NCBI RefSeq assembly: GCF_016863095.1
Contig: NZ_BOOF01000015.1
Location: forward strand, 22,473 to 86,472
Direction of reading: 5' to 3'
Length of the DNA stretch: 64,000 nucleotides
From: Microbispora siamensis
GTDB taxonomy: Bacteria > Actinomycetota > Actinomycetes > Streptosporangiales > Streptosporangiaceae
This document shows positions 1-8,489 of the stretch, one piece after another (the stretch's first letter is position 1; each line of letters begins with the position of its first letter). The notes under the pieces were generated by a model that was given only the letters and a program-made list of their open reading frames with translations, was not told the DNA's origin and made no database searches. Both the position numbers and the translations under genes were made by a program.

Positions 1-846
1 CTGGTTCGACTTGCCCAGGAACTGGTAGTCGCCCGCGCTCTGGTGGACGTACTCGCCGCTGTCGGAGATCCGGACCGCCCAGGGGATCTCCAGCTTGTAG
101 TAGAGCGGGTCCTTGGGGTCGGTGACGCCGAGCCAGGACGAGGTCATCGTCTCGACCCGCTTCTTGCCCATCGCGAGGTGCACGCCGGTGGTCGTGAGGT
201 AGACGTCGACGCCGTTGCGCGGCAGGCCGCCGCGGCCCGCGCTGATCGGGATGGTCTTGGTGAGCTTCCCGTCGCGGCGCACCTTCATCACGTGCTTCTT
301 GGTGTCGACCACCGAGATGTTGGCGGTGCCGACGGCGAAGCGGCGCGAGACGTCCTTGGCGGCCTCGTTGCCGGGGATCTGGCTCAGCCTGGCGGTGAAC
401 AGGACCTTCTGGTGCGGCTTCCAGTAGGTCTTGGTGCGGTAGACGACCTTGCGGTCGGAGACCCAGCGCCAGGCGCCCTCGACGGGCTTTTCCGCCTGGA
501 CCTGCAGCGCCGCTTCCGCGGCCGCCCTGTCGCGTACCGCGCGGTCGAAGGTGACGATGATGGGGAAACCGACGCCGACGCGCTCGACCTTCTCGCCCAT
601 GGGCGTGATGTCGGCGATGCCGAGCTTCGGCTTTCCTGCCTTGCGTGCCGTCTTGGACGCCGCGCGCGGGGCGAGTGCCGCCGCCTTGGCGCCCGGGGCC
701 TGAGTGGCCGGAGCCTGAGTGGCCGTACCGGCCGCACCAGTGACTGATGCGGCGGGAGTCGTTGTGCCTCCCGCCGAGCAGGCCGTAGCGACGGCGATGG
801 CGGCGACGGTCAGTGTGACGTGGGCCGCCCGCCGGAGGGTATTCAC
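1..846 (-). CDS. L,D-transpeptidase lipoprotein (3' end beyond window)
   Basis: This is the N-terminal 282 codons of a cell-wall cross-linking L,D-transpeptidase, which forms 3-3 peptidoglycan bridges. The GTG start at 846 is preceded by GAGGAG. A signal peptide leads to a probable lipobox Cys23, then an Ala/Pro/Thr-rich linker, an actinobacterial Ig-like domain (about residues 75-170), and the beginning of the YkuD fold (ANISVVDTKKH onward). The reading frame runs off the left edge before the catalytic SHGC(V/I)R motif, so activity cannot be confirmed here. An MtrA-type direct repeat lies 84 bp upstream. It is divergent from the cupin gene. The family call rests on the Ig-like/YkuD arrangement typical of LdtMt2-like proteins. 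Confidence 0.88.
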   Translation of the reverse strand, partial: MNTLRRAAHVTLTVAAIAVATACSAGGTTTPAASVTGAAGTATQAPATQAPGAKAAALAPRAASKTARKAGKPKLGIADITPMGEKVERVGVGFPIIVTFDRAVRDRAAAEAALQVQAEKPVEGAWRWVSDRKVVYRTKTYWKPHQKVLFTARLSQIPGNEAAKDVSRRFAVGTANISVVDTKKHVMKVRRDGKLTKTIPISAGRGGLPRNGVDVYLTTTGVHLAMGKKRVETMTSSWLGVTDPKDPLYYKLEIPWAVRISDSGEYVHQSAGDYQFLGKSNQ

Positions 847-929
847 GGTCTACTCCTCATAGGGGGTGTTTCACAGCGAATTGCACTGACTTGGAACGTG
901 CGAAACCGCTGTTTTGTGCGGCCGATTCC

Positions 930-945
930 GTAACGATCAAGTAAC
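930..945. promoter_or_regulatory. Candidate MtrA box (GTAAC-N6-GTAAC)
   Basis: Two GTAAC pentamers (930-934 and 941-945) repeat with an 11-bp period, the spacing used by OmpR-family dimers and described for actinobacterial MtrA. It lies between the divergent L,D-transpeptidase and cupin genes, 84 bp upstream of the former. MtrA control of cell-wall genes is established in the phylum. Binding here is inference. Confidence 0.5.
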
Positions 946-977
946 GCTGGTTTGGGGTGGTGCCGTCGGCGGTGCCG

Positions 978-983
978 TACGAT
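978..983 (+). promoter_or_regulatory. -10 element TACGAT of a leaderless promoter
   Basis: TACGAT ends 7 nt before the GTG at 991 and no Shine-Dalgarno sequence is present. This is the spacing expected if transcription begins on the start codon, and it decides the start chosen for the cupin gene. Confidence 0.4.
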
Positions 984-990
984 CGGCCGC

Positions 991-1608
991 GTGCTGCTGA
1001 TGACGCTCGACGCCCACCCCGGCGGTCCGGGGCTGTCCGCCCGCGACGACGAGGAGGCCCTGCGGATCGCCGCCGCGGCCTTCCCCGGTACGGACCCCGT
1101 CGTGGCGGTGGACGAGGACGACCCGGGCGCGCCCCTCCGCTTCCTGCGCCGCGACGTCACCGGCGCGTTCGTGGCGATCCAGGCGCGTCCCCCGGTCGCC
1201 GAGGCTCTCGGCCTGCTGCCGCACCCCGAGGGCGGGTGGTATCGCGAGACGTGGCGGGCGCCGGTCTCCGTCGAGCCTCCCGGGTACGGCGGCACGCGGG
1301 CGACGGCGACGGGCATCTACTTCCTGCTCGAGCCGGGCGAGGAGTCGGTCTGGCACGTCGTGCGGTCCGACGAGGTGTGGTTGTGGCATCGGGGCGGGCC
1401 GCTGACGCTCGTGCTCGGCGGCGCCGGCGAGCGGCCCGGCCGGGAGGACGTCGTCGTCCTCGGTCCGGACGTGGAGAACGGGCAGGTCCCGCAGGCGGTG
1501 GTGCCGGCGGGCACCTGGCAGGCGGCCCGACCGGCGGGGGCCGAGGGCGTGCTGGTGAGCTGCGTCGTGTCACCCGGCTTCGACTTCGCCGACTTCACCG
1601 CGCTCTGA
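991..1608 (+). CDS. DUF985 cupin-domain protein
   Basis: A 205-residue protein whose residues from about 66 onward match the DUF985 (Cupin_5) family: the segment LGLLPHPEGGWYRETWR and a later SVWHVVRSDEVWLWH strand carry the His/Glu pattern of the small-molecule cupin barrel. The N-terminal 65 residues are an acidic extension not usual in the family. The function of DUF985 proteins is unknown; a role in sugar or small-molecule binding is only suggested by the fold. GTG 991 is preferred over ATG 1000 because of the leaderless promoter element. It is a single gene, divergent from the L,D-transpeptidase. Confidence 0.8.
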   Translation: MLLMTLDAHPGGPGLSARDDEEALRIAAAAFPGTDPVVAVDEDDPGAPLRFLRRDVTGAFVAIQARPPVAEALGLLPHPEGGWYRETWRAPVSVEPPGYGGTRATATGIYFLLEPGEESVWHVVRSDEVWLWHRGGPLTLVLGGAGERPGREDVVVLGPDVENGQVPQAVVPAGTWQAARPAGAEGVLVSCVVSPGFDFADFTAL

Positions 1609-1701
1609 GCCCGACTTCACCGCTCTCGGAAACCGACTCCGAGCAGACCGCGCGGCTCTCCCGCCGCGCTCGGGGCCGCGCTCGGGGCCGAGGCCGAGAC
1701 C

Positions 1702-2244
1702 TCAGGCCGTGGCGCCGGGGAGGCCGACCCGGTCGGGCACCTGACGGGGCAGGCCGCGCAGCCATGCCTCCAGATCGGCGGGCCACCAGCGGCCCGCGGA
1801 CAGCCCGCGCAGCGTCTCCGCGACGGCGCCGGCCGAGGCGGGGCTCGGCACCACCCGGGTCGGCGCGGCCCCGGCGAGCACGCCGAGCCACCAGTGCCGC
1901 CATGTGGGCGTCAGGCCGTCGGGGTCGAGGACGACGTAGTAGTCGGGCAGCACCAGCCGGTCGGCGCGCAGCGCGCCGAGCGCGGCCTCGACGGCGACCT
2001 CCACGCCGCCCACCGGCGTCGTTCCGTCGAAGAAGCCGGTCCACGCCTCGCCGACCTCGCCCAGCGGATCGGCGTCGTGCAGCACGTACGTCGCGCTCGC
2101 CCGCGTGACCACGTCGGTCATCTCGGCGGGGGTCCGCTCTCCCCTGGTGATCGCCCGCACGTTGTGCAGACCGTCGAGCCCCGATATCACCTCGGCGGCC
2201 CGCTCCCCGGCCACCACGACCACTGTGCTGCTCAGCCGTCGCAT
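1702..2244 (-). CDS. Hypothetical protein (180 aa)
   Basis: A soluble, acidic 180-residue protein with no signal peptide and no family I recognise. It begins with a hydrophobic beta strand (LSSTVVVVAG) and has Trp-rich patches in its second half (TPTWRHWWLGVLAG, AGRWWPADLEAWLRGLP). Codon use is typical of the window, and the frame lies convergent to the cupin gene and divergent from the aldehyde dehydrogenase, so I believe it is a real gene. No function is proposed. Confidence 0.7.
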   Translation of the reverse strand: MRRLSSTVVVVAGERAAEVISGLDGLHNVRAITRGERTPAEMTDVVTRASATYVLHDADPLGEVGEAWTGFFDGTTPVGGVEVAVEAALGALRADRLVLPDYYVVLDPDGLTPTWRHWWLGVLAGAAPTRVVPSPASAGAVAETLRGLSAGRWWPADLEAWLRGLPRQVPDRVGLPGATA

Positions 2245-2339
2245 ACGGGAAGTCTAAGAAGCCGGGTGATAACCGTACGCGCAGGGGGGTAGAGCGAGCA
2301 CGGGCAGAGCGAGCAAGTGGTAGCGGGAGGAGAACCGGG

Positions 2340-3770
2340 GTGCGGGACAGGGACCGCTGGGTGCTGACCGACGGCGAGTGGACGGCGAGCGCGAGCGAGC
2401 GGGACCGTACGGTCGCCGACCCGGCGACCGGGGAGCCGGTGGGCGACTTCCCCGCGGGGTGCACCGAGGACGTGGAGCGGGCGGTCGACTCGGCCCGCCG
2501 CGCCCAGCCCGGCTGGGCCCGTACGGCTCCCGCCGAGCGGGCCGCGTGCCTGCACCGGATGGCCGACAGGATCGAGGCCCGCGCGGACGAACTGGCCGAG
2601 CTGGTGACCAGGGAGATGGGCAAGCCGATCGGCGACAGCCGTGGCGGCGTGGCGGCGGGCGTCGGCACGCTCCGGCAGTACGCCGAGCTGGGGCCGCTGC
2701 ACCGGGGACGGAGCCTGCAGGGCGGCTGGGACGCCACCGACCTGATGGTGCACGAGCCGCGCGGCGTGGTCGCGGTGATCACGCCGTGGAACGACCCGGT
2801 CGCCATCGCCTGCGGGCTCGTCGGCGCGGCCGTGGTGACCGGCAACACGGTCGTGCACAAGCCGTCGGAGCGCACGCCGCACACCGGGGCGCTGCTCGCC
2901 GAGCTGATGGCGGCGGAGCTGCCGCCGGGCGTGCTGACCATGGTGCCGGGCGACCGGCACCCGGGCGAGGCCCTGGCCGCGCACCCGGGCGTCGATCTCG
3001 TCGCGCACGTCGGCTCGACCGCCGCGGGCCGGGCCATCGCCGCCGTGGCCGCGCGCAGCGGCGCCACGACCCTGCTGGAGAACGGCGGCAAGGACCCGCT
3101 GATCGTGGACGCGGGTGTGGACGTGAAGTGGGCCGCGGGGCAGGCGGCGACCGGCTGCTTCGCCAACGCCGGGCAGATCTGCACGTCGGCCGAGCGCGTC
3201 TACGTCCACCGCGACCTCGCCGAGGAGTTCCTCGCCGCGCTCGTGCAGCGGGCCGAGGAGCTGCGCATGGGGCCCGGCATGGACGAGGAGACGACGCTCG
3301 GGCCGCTCGTCGACCGGGCCCAGCGCGACATCGTGGACCGGCACGTACGCGGCGCGATCGAGGCGGGGGCGCGGCTGCTGACCGGCGGATACGTGCCTGA
3401 GGGGCCGGGTGCGTTCTACCCGCCGACCGTCCTGGCCGACTGCACGGAGAACATGGACGTCATGCGCGAGGAGACGTTCGGTCCTGTCGCGGCGGTGCGG
3501 GTGGTCGAGTCGTTCGACGAGGCGCTGGAGCTGGCCCGCGAGTCGCGGTACGGCCTGGCGGCCACCGTCCTCACCCCGTCGATGGCCAACGCCCAGCGCG
3601 CCTGGCGCGAGCTGCCGGTGGGCACGGTGAAGATCAACGCCGTCTTCGGCGGAGCGCCCGGCGGCGCGGCCCAGCCGTTGCGCGCCAGCGGGCACGGTTT
3701 CGGGTACGGCCCCGAGCTTCTCGACGAGATGACGCACACCAAGGTCGTGCACCTGAGCCCGCTCCCCTGA
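2340..3770 (+). CDS. NAD(P)-dependent aldehyde dehydrogenase
   Basis: A 476-residue member of the aldehyde dehydrogenase superfamily, oxidising an aldehyde to its acid. The catalytic Cys281 is in GQICTSA, and the general-base Glu247 is in LLENGGKDP, where most homologues have ELGGK. The Rossmann part includes ITPWNDPV. The GTG start follows GGGAGGAGAA with good spacing. The length is normal for the family (betaine aldehyde or semialdehyde dehydrogenase type), but the substrate cannot be read from the sequence and no pathway partner sits beside it. Confidence 0.92.
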   Translation: MRDRDRWVLTDGEWTASASERDRTVADPATGEPVGDFPAGCTEDVERAVDSARRAQPGWARTAPAERAACLHRMADRIEARADELAELVTREMGKPIGDSRGGVAAGVGTLRQYAELGPLHRGRSLQGGWDATDLMVHEPRGVVAVITPWNDPVAIACGLVGAAVVTGNTVVHKPSERTPHTGALLAELMAAELPPGVLTMVPGDRHPGEALAAHPGVDLVAHVGSTAAGRAIAAVAARSGATTLLENGGKDPLIVDAGVDVKWAAGQAATGCFANAGQICTSAERVYVHRDLAEEFLAALVQRAEELRMGPGMDEETTLGPLVDRAQRDIVDRHVRGAIEAGARLLTGGYVPEGPGAFYPPTVLADCTENMDVMREETFGPVAAVRVVESFDEALELARESRYGLAATVLTPSMANAQRAWRELPVGTVKINAVFGGAPGGAAQPLRASGHGFGYGPELLDEMTHTKVVHLSPLP

Positions 3771-3871
3771 GGAACGCAGCCTTGACCCGACACTGGGCGC
3801 GTGGCGCGTGATTGGAGCCGACGCGCTGCCTACCGTCTTCCTCGTACGATCCGTGACCTCGGGGGAGACTC

Positions 3872-4357
3872 ATGATCATCTGCTCGGCCGCCGCCGCCCT
3901 CGCCGCGACCCTGATCGCCGGACCGGTCGCGTCCGCGGACCCCGCGCCGCCCGCGGGCCCTTCCACGGGCGCCGCGGCGCCGATCGCGGCCCCGCCCGAC
4001 ACGGCGGTCTACAACCCCTACTACGGCCCTTCCGGCCCCGACAACGGCCCGGCGTACACGCCCGTGGCCATGCCGGTGGCCGCCGGCCCCGCTCCCCTCA
4101 TGGGGCAGGCCGGTGAGCCGAAGCAGGCCGTCTATCACACGAAGGGCAAGGACGGCGTGCGGCACGACGTGTTCGTCGTCCCGATCTCGGACGACCCCTC
4201 CAAGCCGATCACGCTGCCGGACTTCGGGTTCCAGAAGTTCAAGGTGACGGACAAGCCGTACAACCCCAAGGCGAAGCAGCACAGCGGGAAGCAGCACTGG
4301 GAAAAGAAGCACCGCCACGGCGGCAAGGCGCACCGCCGCCACCACCGTCACCGCTGA
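3872..4357 (+). CDS. Secreted protein with His/Lys/Arg-rich tail
   Basis: A 161-residue protein of unknown family with an N-terminal signal sequence (cleavage likely after PVASA, about residue 22), a Pro/Ala/Gly-rich low-complexity section, a short globular part (about residues 90-130) and a very basic tail of His, Lys and Arg (KKHRHGGKAHRRHHRHR). The start follows GGGGGA. The tail could bind metal ions or anionic cell-wall polymers, but that is only inference from composition. Confidence 0.7.
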   Translation: MIICSAAAALAATLIAGPVASADPAPPAGPSTGAAAPIAAPPDTAVYNPYYGPSGPDNGPAYTPVAMPVAAGPAPLMGQAGEPKQAVYHTKGKDGVRHDVFVVPISDDPSKPITLPDFGFQKFKVTDKPYNPKAKQHSGKQHWEKKHRHGGKAHRRHHRHR

Positions 4358-4419
4358 CGGGCCCATTGGGAAAGGCCGCTTGCCCCACGGGAGCGGGACT
4401 CGCTCGGTACGGTTACCTC

Positions 4420-4464
4420 ATGATCGCCGTACTGGACCGCCGGCTCGCCGGAGAGCGCGGATGA
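4420..4464 (+). CDS. Possible 14-codon leader ORF coupled to the ligase gene
   Basis: ATG at 4420 opens a 14-codon frame (MIAVLDRRLAGERG) whose TGA overlaps the ligase start as ATGA at 4461-4464. A TACGGT hexamer at 4408-4413 ends 6 nt before the ATG, so it could be translated from a leaderless transcript and pass ribosomes to the ligase. There is no direct evidence of translation. Confidence 0.3.
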   Translation: MIAVLDRRLAGERG

Positions 4465-5600
4465 CGGCCGCGACGACCGAGACGACCGGGCAGGCGCCGT
4501 TCGACCCGGCCCGTCCATTGATGGGCGTGGAGGAGGAGTACGTCGTCGTCGATCCCGCCACCCGGGCGGCGGCGCCGCGCGCGGGCGCGGTGGTCCGACG
4601 GGCCGCCGCGACACTGGGCGCGCGGGCGAGCACCGAGATCACCCGGTTCCAGGTGGAGGCCAAGACCGACCCGCACGCCGGGGTGACCGGGCTGGAGGAG
4701 GACCTGCGCCGGATGCGGGAGGCGGTGGCGGCGGCCGCCCACGAGGAGGGGCTGGCGGTCGTCGCCTCGGGCACGCCCGTGCGGGGCGACGTCGTCCCGC
4801 CGCCGATCACGGAGGACCCCCGCTACGGCGTGGGCATCGAGAACTACCGCGCTCTGCACGACGAGCAGAGCATCTGCGCCGGTCACGTCCACGTCCACCT
4901 GCCGGATCGGGAACGCGCCGTGCTGGTGGGCAACCACCTGCGGCCGTGGCTGCCGGTGCTGATCGCCCTCATGGCCAACTCGCCGTTCTGGGCGGGGCGG
5001 GACACCGGGTATGCGAGCTGGCGCACGCTGTGCTGGACCAAGTGGCCGGTGGCGGGCCCTCCGCCGTACTTCGCCTCTCTCGCGGAGTACGAGCGGCTGA
5101 CCGGCGCGCTGGCCGAGGCGGGGGTGCTGGTGGACCCCGGGACGATCTTCTGGGATGTCCGCCCCTCGGCCAGGCTCCCAACGATCGAGGTCAGGGTGAC
5201 CGACGTGCCCGCCACCGTGGCCGAGGCCGCGCTGCTCGCGATGGTCGTACGCGGACTGGTGGTGACCGCGCTGGAACGAGTGGAGCGCGGCGACCCTGGG
5301 CCCGAGCCGTCGGCCGAGCTGCTGCGCGCCGCGTACTGGCAGGCGGCCAGGGACGGCCTCGACGGCCACGGCATCGACCCGCTCACCGGCGTGCGCCGGC
5401 CCGCCCGCGACCTGGCCGAGGCGCTGCTGCGGCACGTCGCCCCGGCCCTGGAGGAGACCGGCGACCTCGCCGAGGTGACCGCGCGGCTGAAGACCCTGTA
5501 CGCCGTGGGCACCGGGGCGGCCCGGCAGTGGGCCGCCCACGCCCGGCGGGGCCGGACCGAGGACGTGGTGGACCACCTCGTCGCACAGCTGCTGGCCTGA
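4461..5600 (+). CDS. Carboxylate-amine ligase, YbdK/GCS2 family
   Basis: A 379-residue enzyme of the glutamate-cysteine ligase 2 (YbdK) family, ATP-dependent ligases that join an amine to a carboxylate; the Escherichia coli member has weak gamma-glutamylcysteine ligase activity. Family marks are the N-terminal MGVEEEYVVVD strand with metal-binding glutamates, ICAGHVHVHLP in the centre and PTIEVRVTDVP. The ATG at 4461 was chosen because it directly precedes the conserved start region and is coupled by ATGA to a short upstream frame. The true substrate is unknown. Confidence 0.88.
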   Translation: MTAATTETTGQAPFDPARPLMGVEEEYVVVDPATRAAAPRAGAVVRRAAATLGARASTEITRFQVEAKTDPHAGVTGLEEDLRRMREAVAAAAHEEGLAVVASGTPVRGDVVPPPITEDPRYGVGIENYRALHDEQSICAGHVHVHLPDRERAVLVGNHLRPWLPVLIALMANSPFWAGRDTGYASWRTLCWTKWPVAGPPPYFASLAEYERLTGALAEAGVLVDPGTIFWDVRPSARLPTIEVRVTDVPATVAEAALLAMVVRGLVVTALERVERGDPGPEPSAELLRAAYWQAARDGLDGHGIDPLTGVRRPARDLAEALLRHVAPALEETGDLAEVTARLKTLYAVGTGAARQWAAHARRGRTEDVVDHLVAQLLA

Positions 5601-5641
5601 CCCGAAGACCCTGTTCAGGAACTCCGCTCACGACTCCCTGC

Positions 5642-7195
5642 TCAGCGACCGGGCAGCAGCGACTCCAGGAACGCGCGCAGCGGCTCCACGTGGCGGACGG
5701 GATCGCGCCACTGGGCCAGGAGGTCCTCCAGCAGGTGGCGCTCGGCGACCTGCTCGCGTCCGCTCCACGCCCGTACGACCGGGTGCAGGAAGGCGCTCTC
5801 GTGCGCCCGCTCGGGCACCGGATGCCGCTTGATCGCGAACACGTCGGGGTGGGCGTCCCTGGGACCCCAGCGCAGCGTGACGGTGAAGGCGAGCGGAGCG
5901 TCCCCGAAGCGCTCGACGGCGTAGTCCTCCGGCAGGTCGGCGTAGTGGGTGACCCGGCCGTCCGCCACGACGTAGACGTCGCACAGGTACTCGAACTGGG
6001 TCCACAGCGCCGAGCTGTAGTTGACCCGCTCCAGCATCGCCGAGGTGAGCTGGTCGGCGTCCACCGGTAGCACCCGGTGCTCCAGCTCCACGCCCTCGTA
6101 CCGCTCGGCCAGTAGGGCCGCGAGCGTGCGCAGGTTGTAGCGGAATCCGTCGATGAACGCCGACGAGGCGCGTTTGAAGTCGCGGGCCTGCATCAGCGTG
6201 CCGGCGAAGTAGAGCCCGTCGACGTTCGCCGACTGGAAGTCGGGCCGGATGGCCGGCATCCGTCCGTTCGGCGCGAGGTCGGGCAGACAGGACTCTCCGA
6301 AGATCGACCGGTCCATGGTGAACCCGGTGCAGCGCAGGACGGTGTCGTATTCGAGCACCGTGCTCTCGTCCTCGGCCAGCGTGTAGGTGATCGCCGCCTT
6401 GATCCGCTCGCCCTCGCGCCACAGCCGGTCGACCCGGCACTCCAGCACGCCGTGCAGGGTCTTGAACCAGTAGCTGTCCAGCAGCGCGCCGTACTGGCCG
6501 CGCACGTGGCCGGGGTGCTTGCTCGTCCAGGCGAGCCGTACGGGGCTGGGACTGGCGAGGTGGATCACGGCGGCGTGGCCGAGCATGGCCTGGGCGGTCT
6601 CGAACGCCGAGTTGCCCTTGCCGATGATCAGCACCCGCTGGTCCGTGAACTCCTCCCCCTGGACCGGCATGTCCTCGTAACCCCGGGCCAGCTCGATGCC
6701 GGGGATGTCCGGCACGTACGGTCTGCCCCACCCGGCCGCCACGATGACGCACTCGGCGTGCAGCACCTCGTCGGCCGTGTGCACGGCGAACAGCCCGTCC
6801 GCCTTCTCGATCCGTTCCACGGGCGTGGAGAACCGCACGTGGAGGCCGTGCTCGCGCGGGAAGTCGGTGAGATAGCGCACGAGGTCGTCGGCGTGCGGGA
6901 AGTACTCCTGCGAGTAGCGGGGGAACTGCAGGTCGGGGGAGTCGTTGAGCAGGGAGTTCCAGTCCCAGCGCAGCGCGATCTCGGGGTCCTTCTCGCTGAT
7001 GTGCACCTTGTTGAGCGAGATCAGCCGGCGGTGACGGGGGTAGCGCCGGAAGAAGGCCGCCGGCTCGGCCTCGCGCTCCAGCACGAGGTAGTCGGCGCCC
7101 GCGCGGTGCAGGAAATAGGCGAGTTGGAGACCCCCGGGGCCCGCGCCGACGATCAGGTAACGGTGCGCCCGTCCGTCCGTGCGTGTGTCCGCCAT
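5642..7195 (-). CDS. FAD-dependent NAD(P)H monooxygenase-like oxidoreductase
   Basis: A 517-residue two-dinucleotide-binding flavoprotein. The FAD motif GAGPGG is at residues 17-22, a second Rossmann motif (IGKGNSAFE, about residues 190-198) fits NAD(P)H, and LRCTGF/YFAGTLMQ fit the FAD-closing strands. It resembles flavin monooxygenases and lysine/ornithine-type hydroxylases, but I did not see a classical FMO fingerprint. Its ATG overlaps the stop of the upstream peroxidase gene (TGATG at 7193-7197), so the two are translationally coupled and probably act together, for example on one small molecule and its peroxide by-product. Confidence 0.85.
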   Translation of the reverse strand: MADTRTDGRAHRYLIVGAGPGGLQLAYFLHRAGADYLVLEREAEPAAFFRRYPRHRRLISLNKVHISEKDPEIALRWDWNSLLNDSPDLQFPRYSQEYFPHADDLVRYLTDFPREHGLHVRFSTPVERIEKADGLFAVHTADEVLHAECVIVAAGWGRPYVPDIPGIELARGYEDMPVQGEEFTDQRVLIIGKGNSAFETAQAMLGHAAVIHLASPSPVRLAWTSKHPGHVRGQYGALLDSYWFKTLHGVLECRVDRLWREGERIKAAITYTLAEDESTVLEYDTVLRCTGFTMDRSIFGESCLPDLAPNGRMPAIRPDFQSANVDGLYFAGTLMQARDFKRASSAFIDGFRYNLRTLAALLAERYEGVELEHRVLPVDADQLTSAMLERVNYSSALWTQFEYLCDVYVVADGRVTHYADLPEDYAVERFGDAPLAFTVTLRWGPRDAHPDVFAIKRHPVPERAHESAFLHPVVRAWSGREQVAERHLLEDLLAQWRDPVRHVEPLRAFLESLLPGR

Positions 7196-7749
7196 CAGTG
7201 CCCGGGCTCCGCGGCGCCCTCCGTGTAACCCACTGCGACGATCTTCTCCGCCATCGCCGCGTACGCCGCCGGGTCCTCGGGGGCGAACGTGCCGAGGCCG
7301 TCGACGTACCGGTTGAACATGCAGAAGGCGGCGGCGATGAGGACGGTGTCGTGGATCTCCAGGTCGGTGGCGCCTTCTGCGCGGGCGGCGGCGACCTGTT
7401 CCTCGGTCACCTCCCTGCCGCCGCGCTGTACGGAGGCCGCGATGCGCAGCAGCGCCCGTATCTTCGGCGTCACCGGCGCCGTGTCGAGGTCGGCGCGCAC
7501 CCGCTCGACCAGGTCCATCCCCTCGGGCAGCTGCGCGGCGGCGAAGGCTGCGTGGGAGGAGGCGCAGAACCGGCACTGGTTGAGCGACGAGACGTAGGTC
7601 GCGATCAGCTCGCGCTCCCCCCTGGTCAGCGTGCTGTCCGCGCGCAGCAGCACCTCCGCCAGCGCGTTCAACGGCCCGGCGGTCTCCGGCCGGTAGCCGA
7701 ACAGGCCGACGATGCCGGGCTCGTCGGTGGGCAGGGTGATATGGGGCAT
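7195..7749 (-). CDS. AhpD-like peroxidase-related protein (copy 1)
   Basis: A 184-residue carboxymuconolactone-decarboxylase/AhpD-fold protein with the redox motif C59-RF-C62-x3-H66 preceded by the conserved Glu (GERELIATY). Such proteins use the cysteine pair in peroxide or disulfide chemistry. The ATG at 7749 follows GAGGAGTGAGG. It is first gene of a coupled pair with the monooxygenase. A 208-bp stretch (7288-7495) is identical to the second copy at 8532-9206, while flanking codons differ, suggesting gene conversion. The substrate is unknown. Confidence 0.88.
   Translation of the reverse strand: MPHITLPTDEPGIVGLFGYRPETAGPLNALAEVLLRADSTLTRGERELIATYVSSLNQCRFCASSHAAFAAAQLPEGMDLVERVRADLDTAPVTPKIRALLRIAASVQRGGREVTEEQVAAARAEGATDLEIHDTVLIAAAFCMFNRYVDGLGTFAPEDPAAYAAMAEKIVAVGYTEGAAEPGH
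7288..7495. repeat. 208-bp identical tract, copy A
   Basis: This segment of the first AhpD-like gene is identical base for base to 8625-8832 in the second. The match ends abruptly on both sides although the genes remain homologous outside it, which is the pattern left by gene conversion. Confidence 0.9.
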
Positions 7750-7837
7750 CCTCACTCCTCGTACTGGCGGGCGGGCGGGAAGTGACAGACAGGGACGGCG
7801 GGGATCGGGACCATTCCGGGCCGGTCGAATGACGAAT

Positions 7838-7870
7838 TCCGGCGGTCTCGCGAATAAAACGCCCGCCGGA
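7838..7870 (-). promoter_or_regulatory. Hairpin in the leader of the peroxidase-monooxygenase operon
   Basis: TCCGGCGG (7838-7845) pairs with CCGCCGGA (7863-7870) around a 17-nt AT-richer loop, about 90 nt upstream of the ATG at 7749. It could be an operator or an mRNA leader stem. Its role is not known. The rest of the 330-bp divergent region (7750-8079) holds the GGTTAG operator and no gene I can support. Confidence 0.35.
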
Positions 7871-7959
7871 TGCACATGATCCTTACCCTCGTGCTTCCAT
7901 GTCAACGGGCGATTCGGGTGTGTCGAAGAATCGCCAGGTCCGGGCCGTTTTCCTGGTGG

Positions 7960-7987
7960 GGTTAGCGCAATCTAACCTTGTGGTTAG
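7960..7987. promoter_or_regulatory. Operator-like GGTTAG inverted repeat with a third half-site
   Basis: GGTTAG (7960-7965), six spacer bases, and CTAACC (7972-7977) form a perfect inverted repeat. A further GGTTAG follows at 7982-7987. It sits about 90 bp upstream of the SnoaL-like gene in the divergent region and looks like a TetR- or MarR-type dimer site. No regulator gene lies next to it. Confidence 0.45.
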
Positions 7988-8079
7988 TCCGTTCTCGCCG
8001 CGATGTTCGCTGACACTGATCGAGGCACGGCGCCGGCGCAATCACCCGAATAAGACGACCCCAATACGGAGGGTGCGTA

Positions 8080-8475
8080 ATGTCGGAACACCCCAATGTG
8101 ATCGTGGTGCGGGAGAGCTACGACGCCCTGGCCAAGGGAGACCTCGATTACCTCAGGGGTACCCTGCTCGCCGACGATGTGGTATTCCACGTCCCGGGCC
8201 GCGGCGCTCTGGCCGGCGCGTATCGCGGTAAGGACGAGGTGGTGAACTATCTCACCCGGCTCGGTGAATTGTCCGAAAACACGCTGGCATACGAGCCGGA
8301 ATCATTCCTCGTCGGAGACGACAGGGTCGCCGCGCTGGTCCGCGTCCGCGGCGAGCGCGGCGACCGCCGCCTCGACGACCACGGCGTCCAGGTGTTCCGC
8401 GTGGCCGACGGGAAGATCACCGAACGCTGGAGTTACCCCTACGACCCCTATCTCTTCGACGAGTTCTCCGCCTGA
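8080..8475 (+). CDS. SnoaL-like (NTF2-fold) protein
   Basis: A 131-residue NTF2/SnoaL-fold protein, a family that includes polyketide cyclases, limonene epoxide hydrolase and many small isomerases. The N-terminal helix (VIVVRESYDALAKGD) followed by LADDVVFHVPGRG and the final FRVADGKITERWSY strand are diagnostic. The ATG follows GGAGGGTG. It is transcribed away from the monooxygenase/peroxidase pair and converges on a second peroxidase gene, so all four may belong to one oxidative pathway; that is inference. Confidence 0.85.
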   Translation: MSEHPNVIVVRESYDALAKGDLDYLRGTLLADDVVFHVPGRGALAGAYRGKDEVVNYLTRLGELSENTLAYEPESFLVGDDRVAALVRVRGERGDRRLDDHGVQVFRVADGKITERWSYPYDPYLFDEFSA

Positions 8476-8489
8476 CGTCGTCTCGAGGC

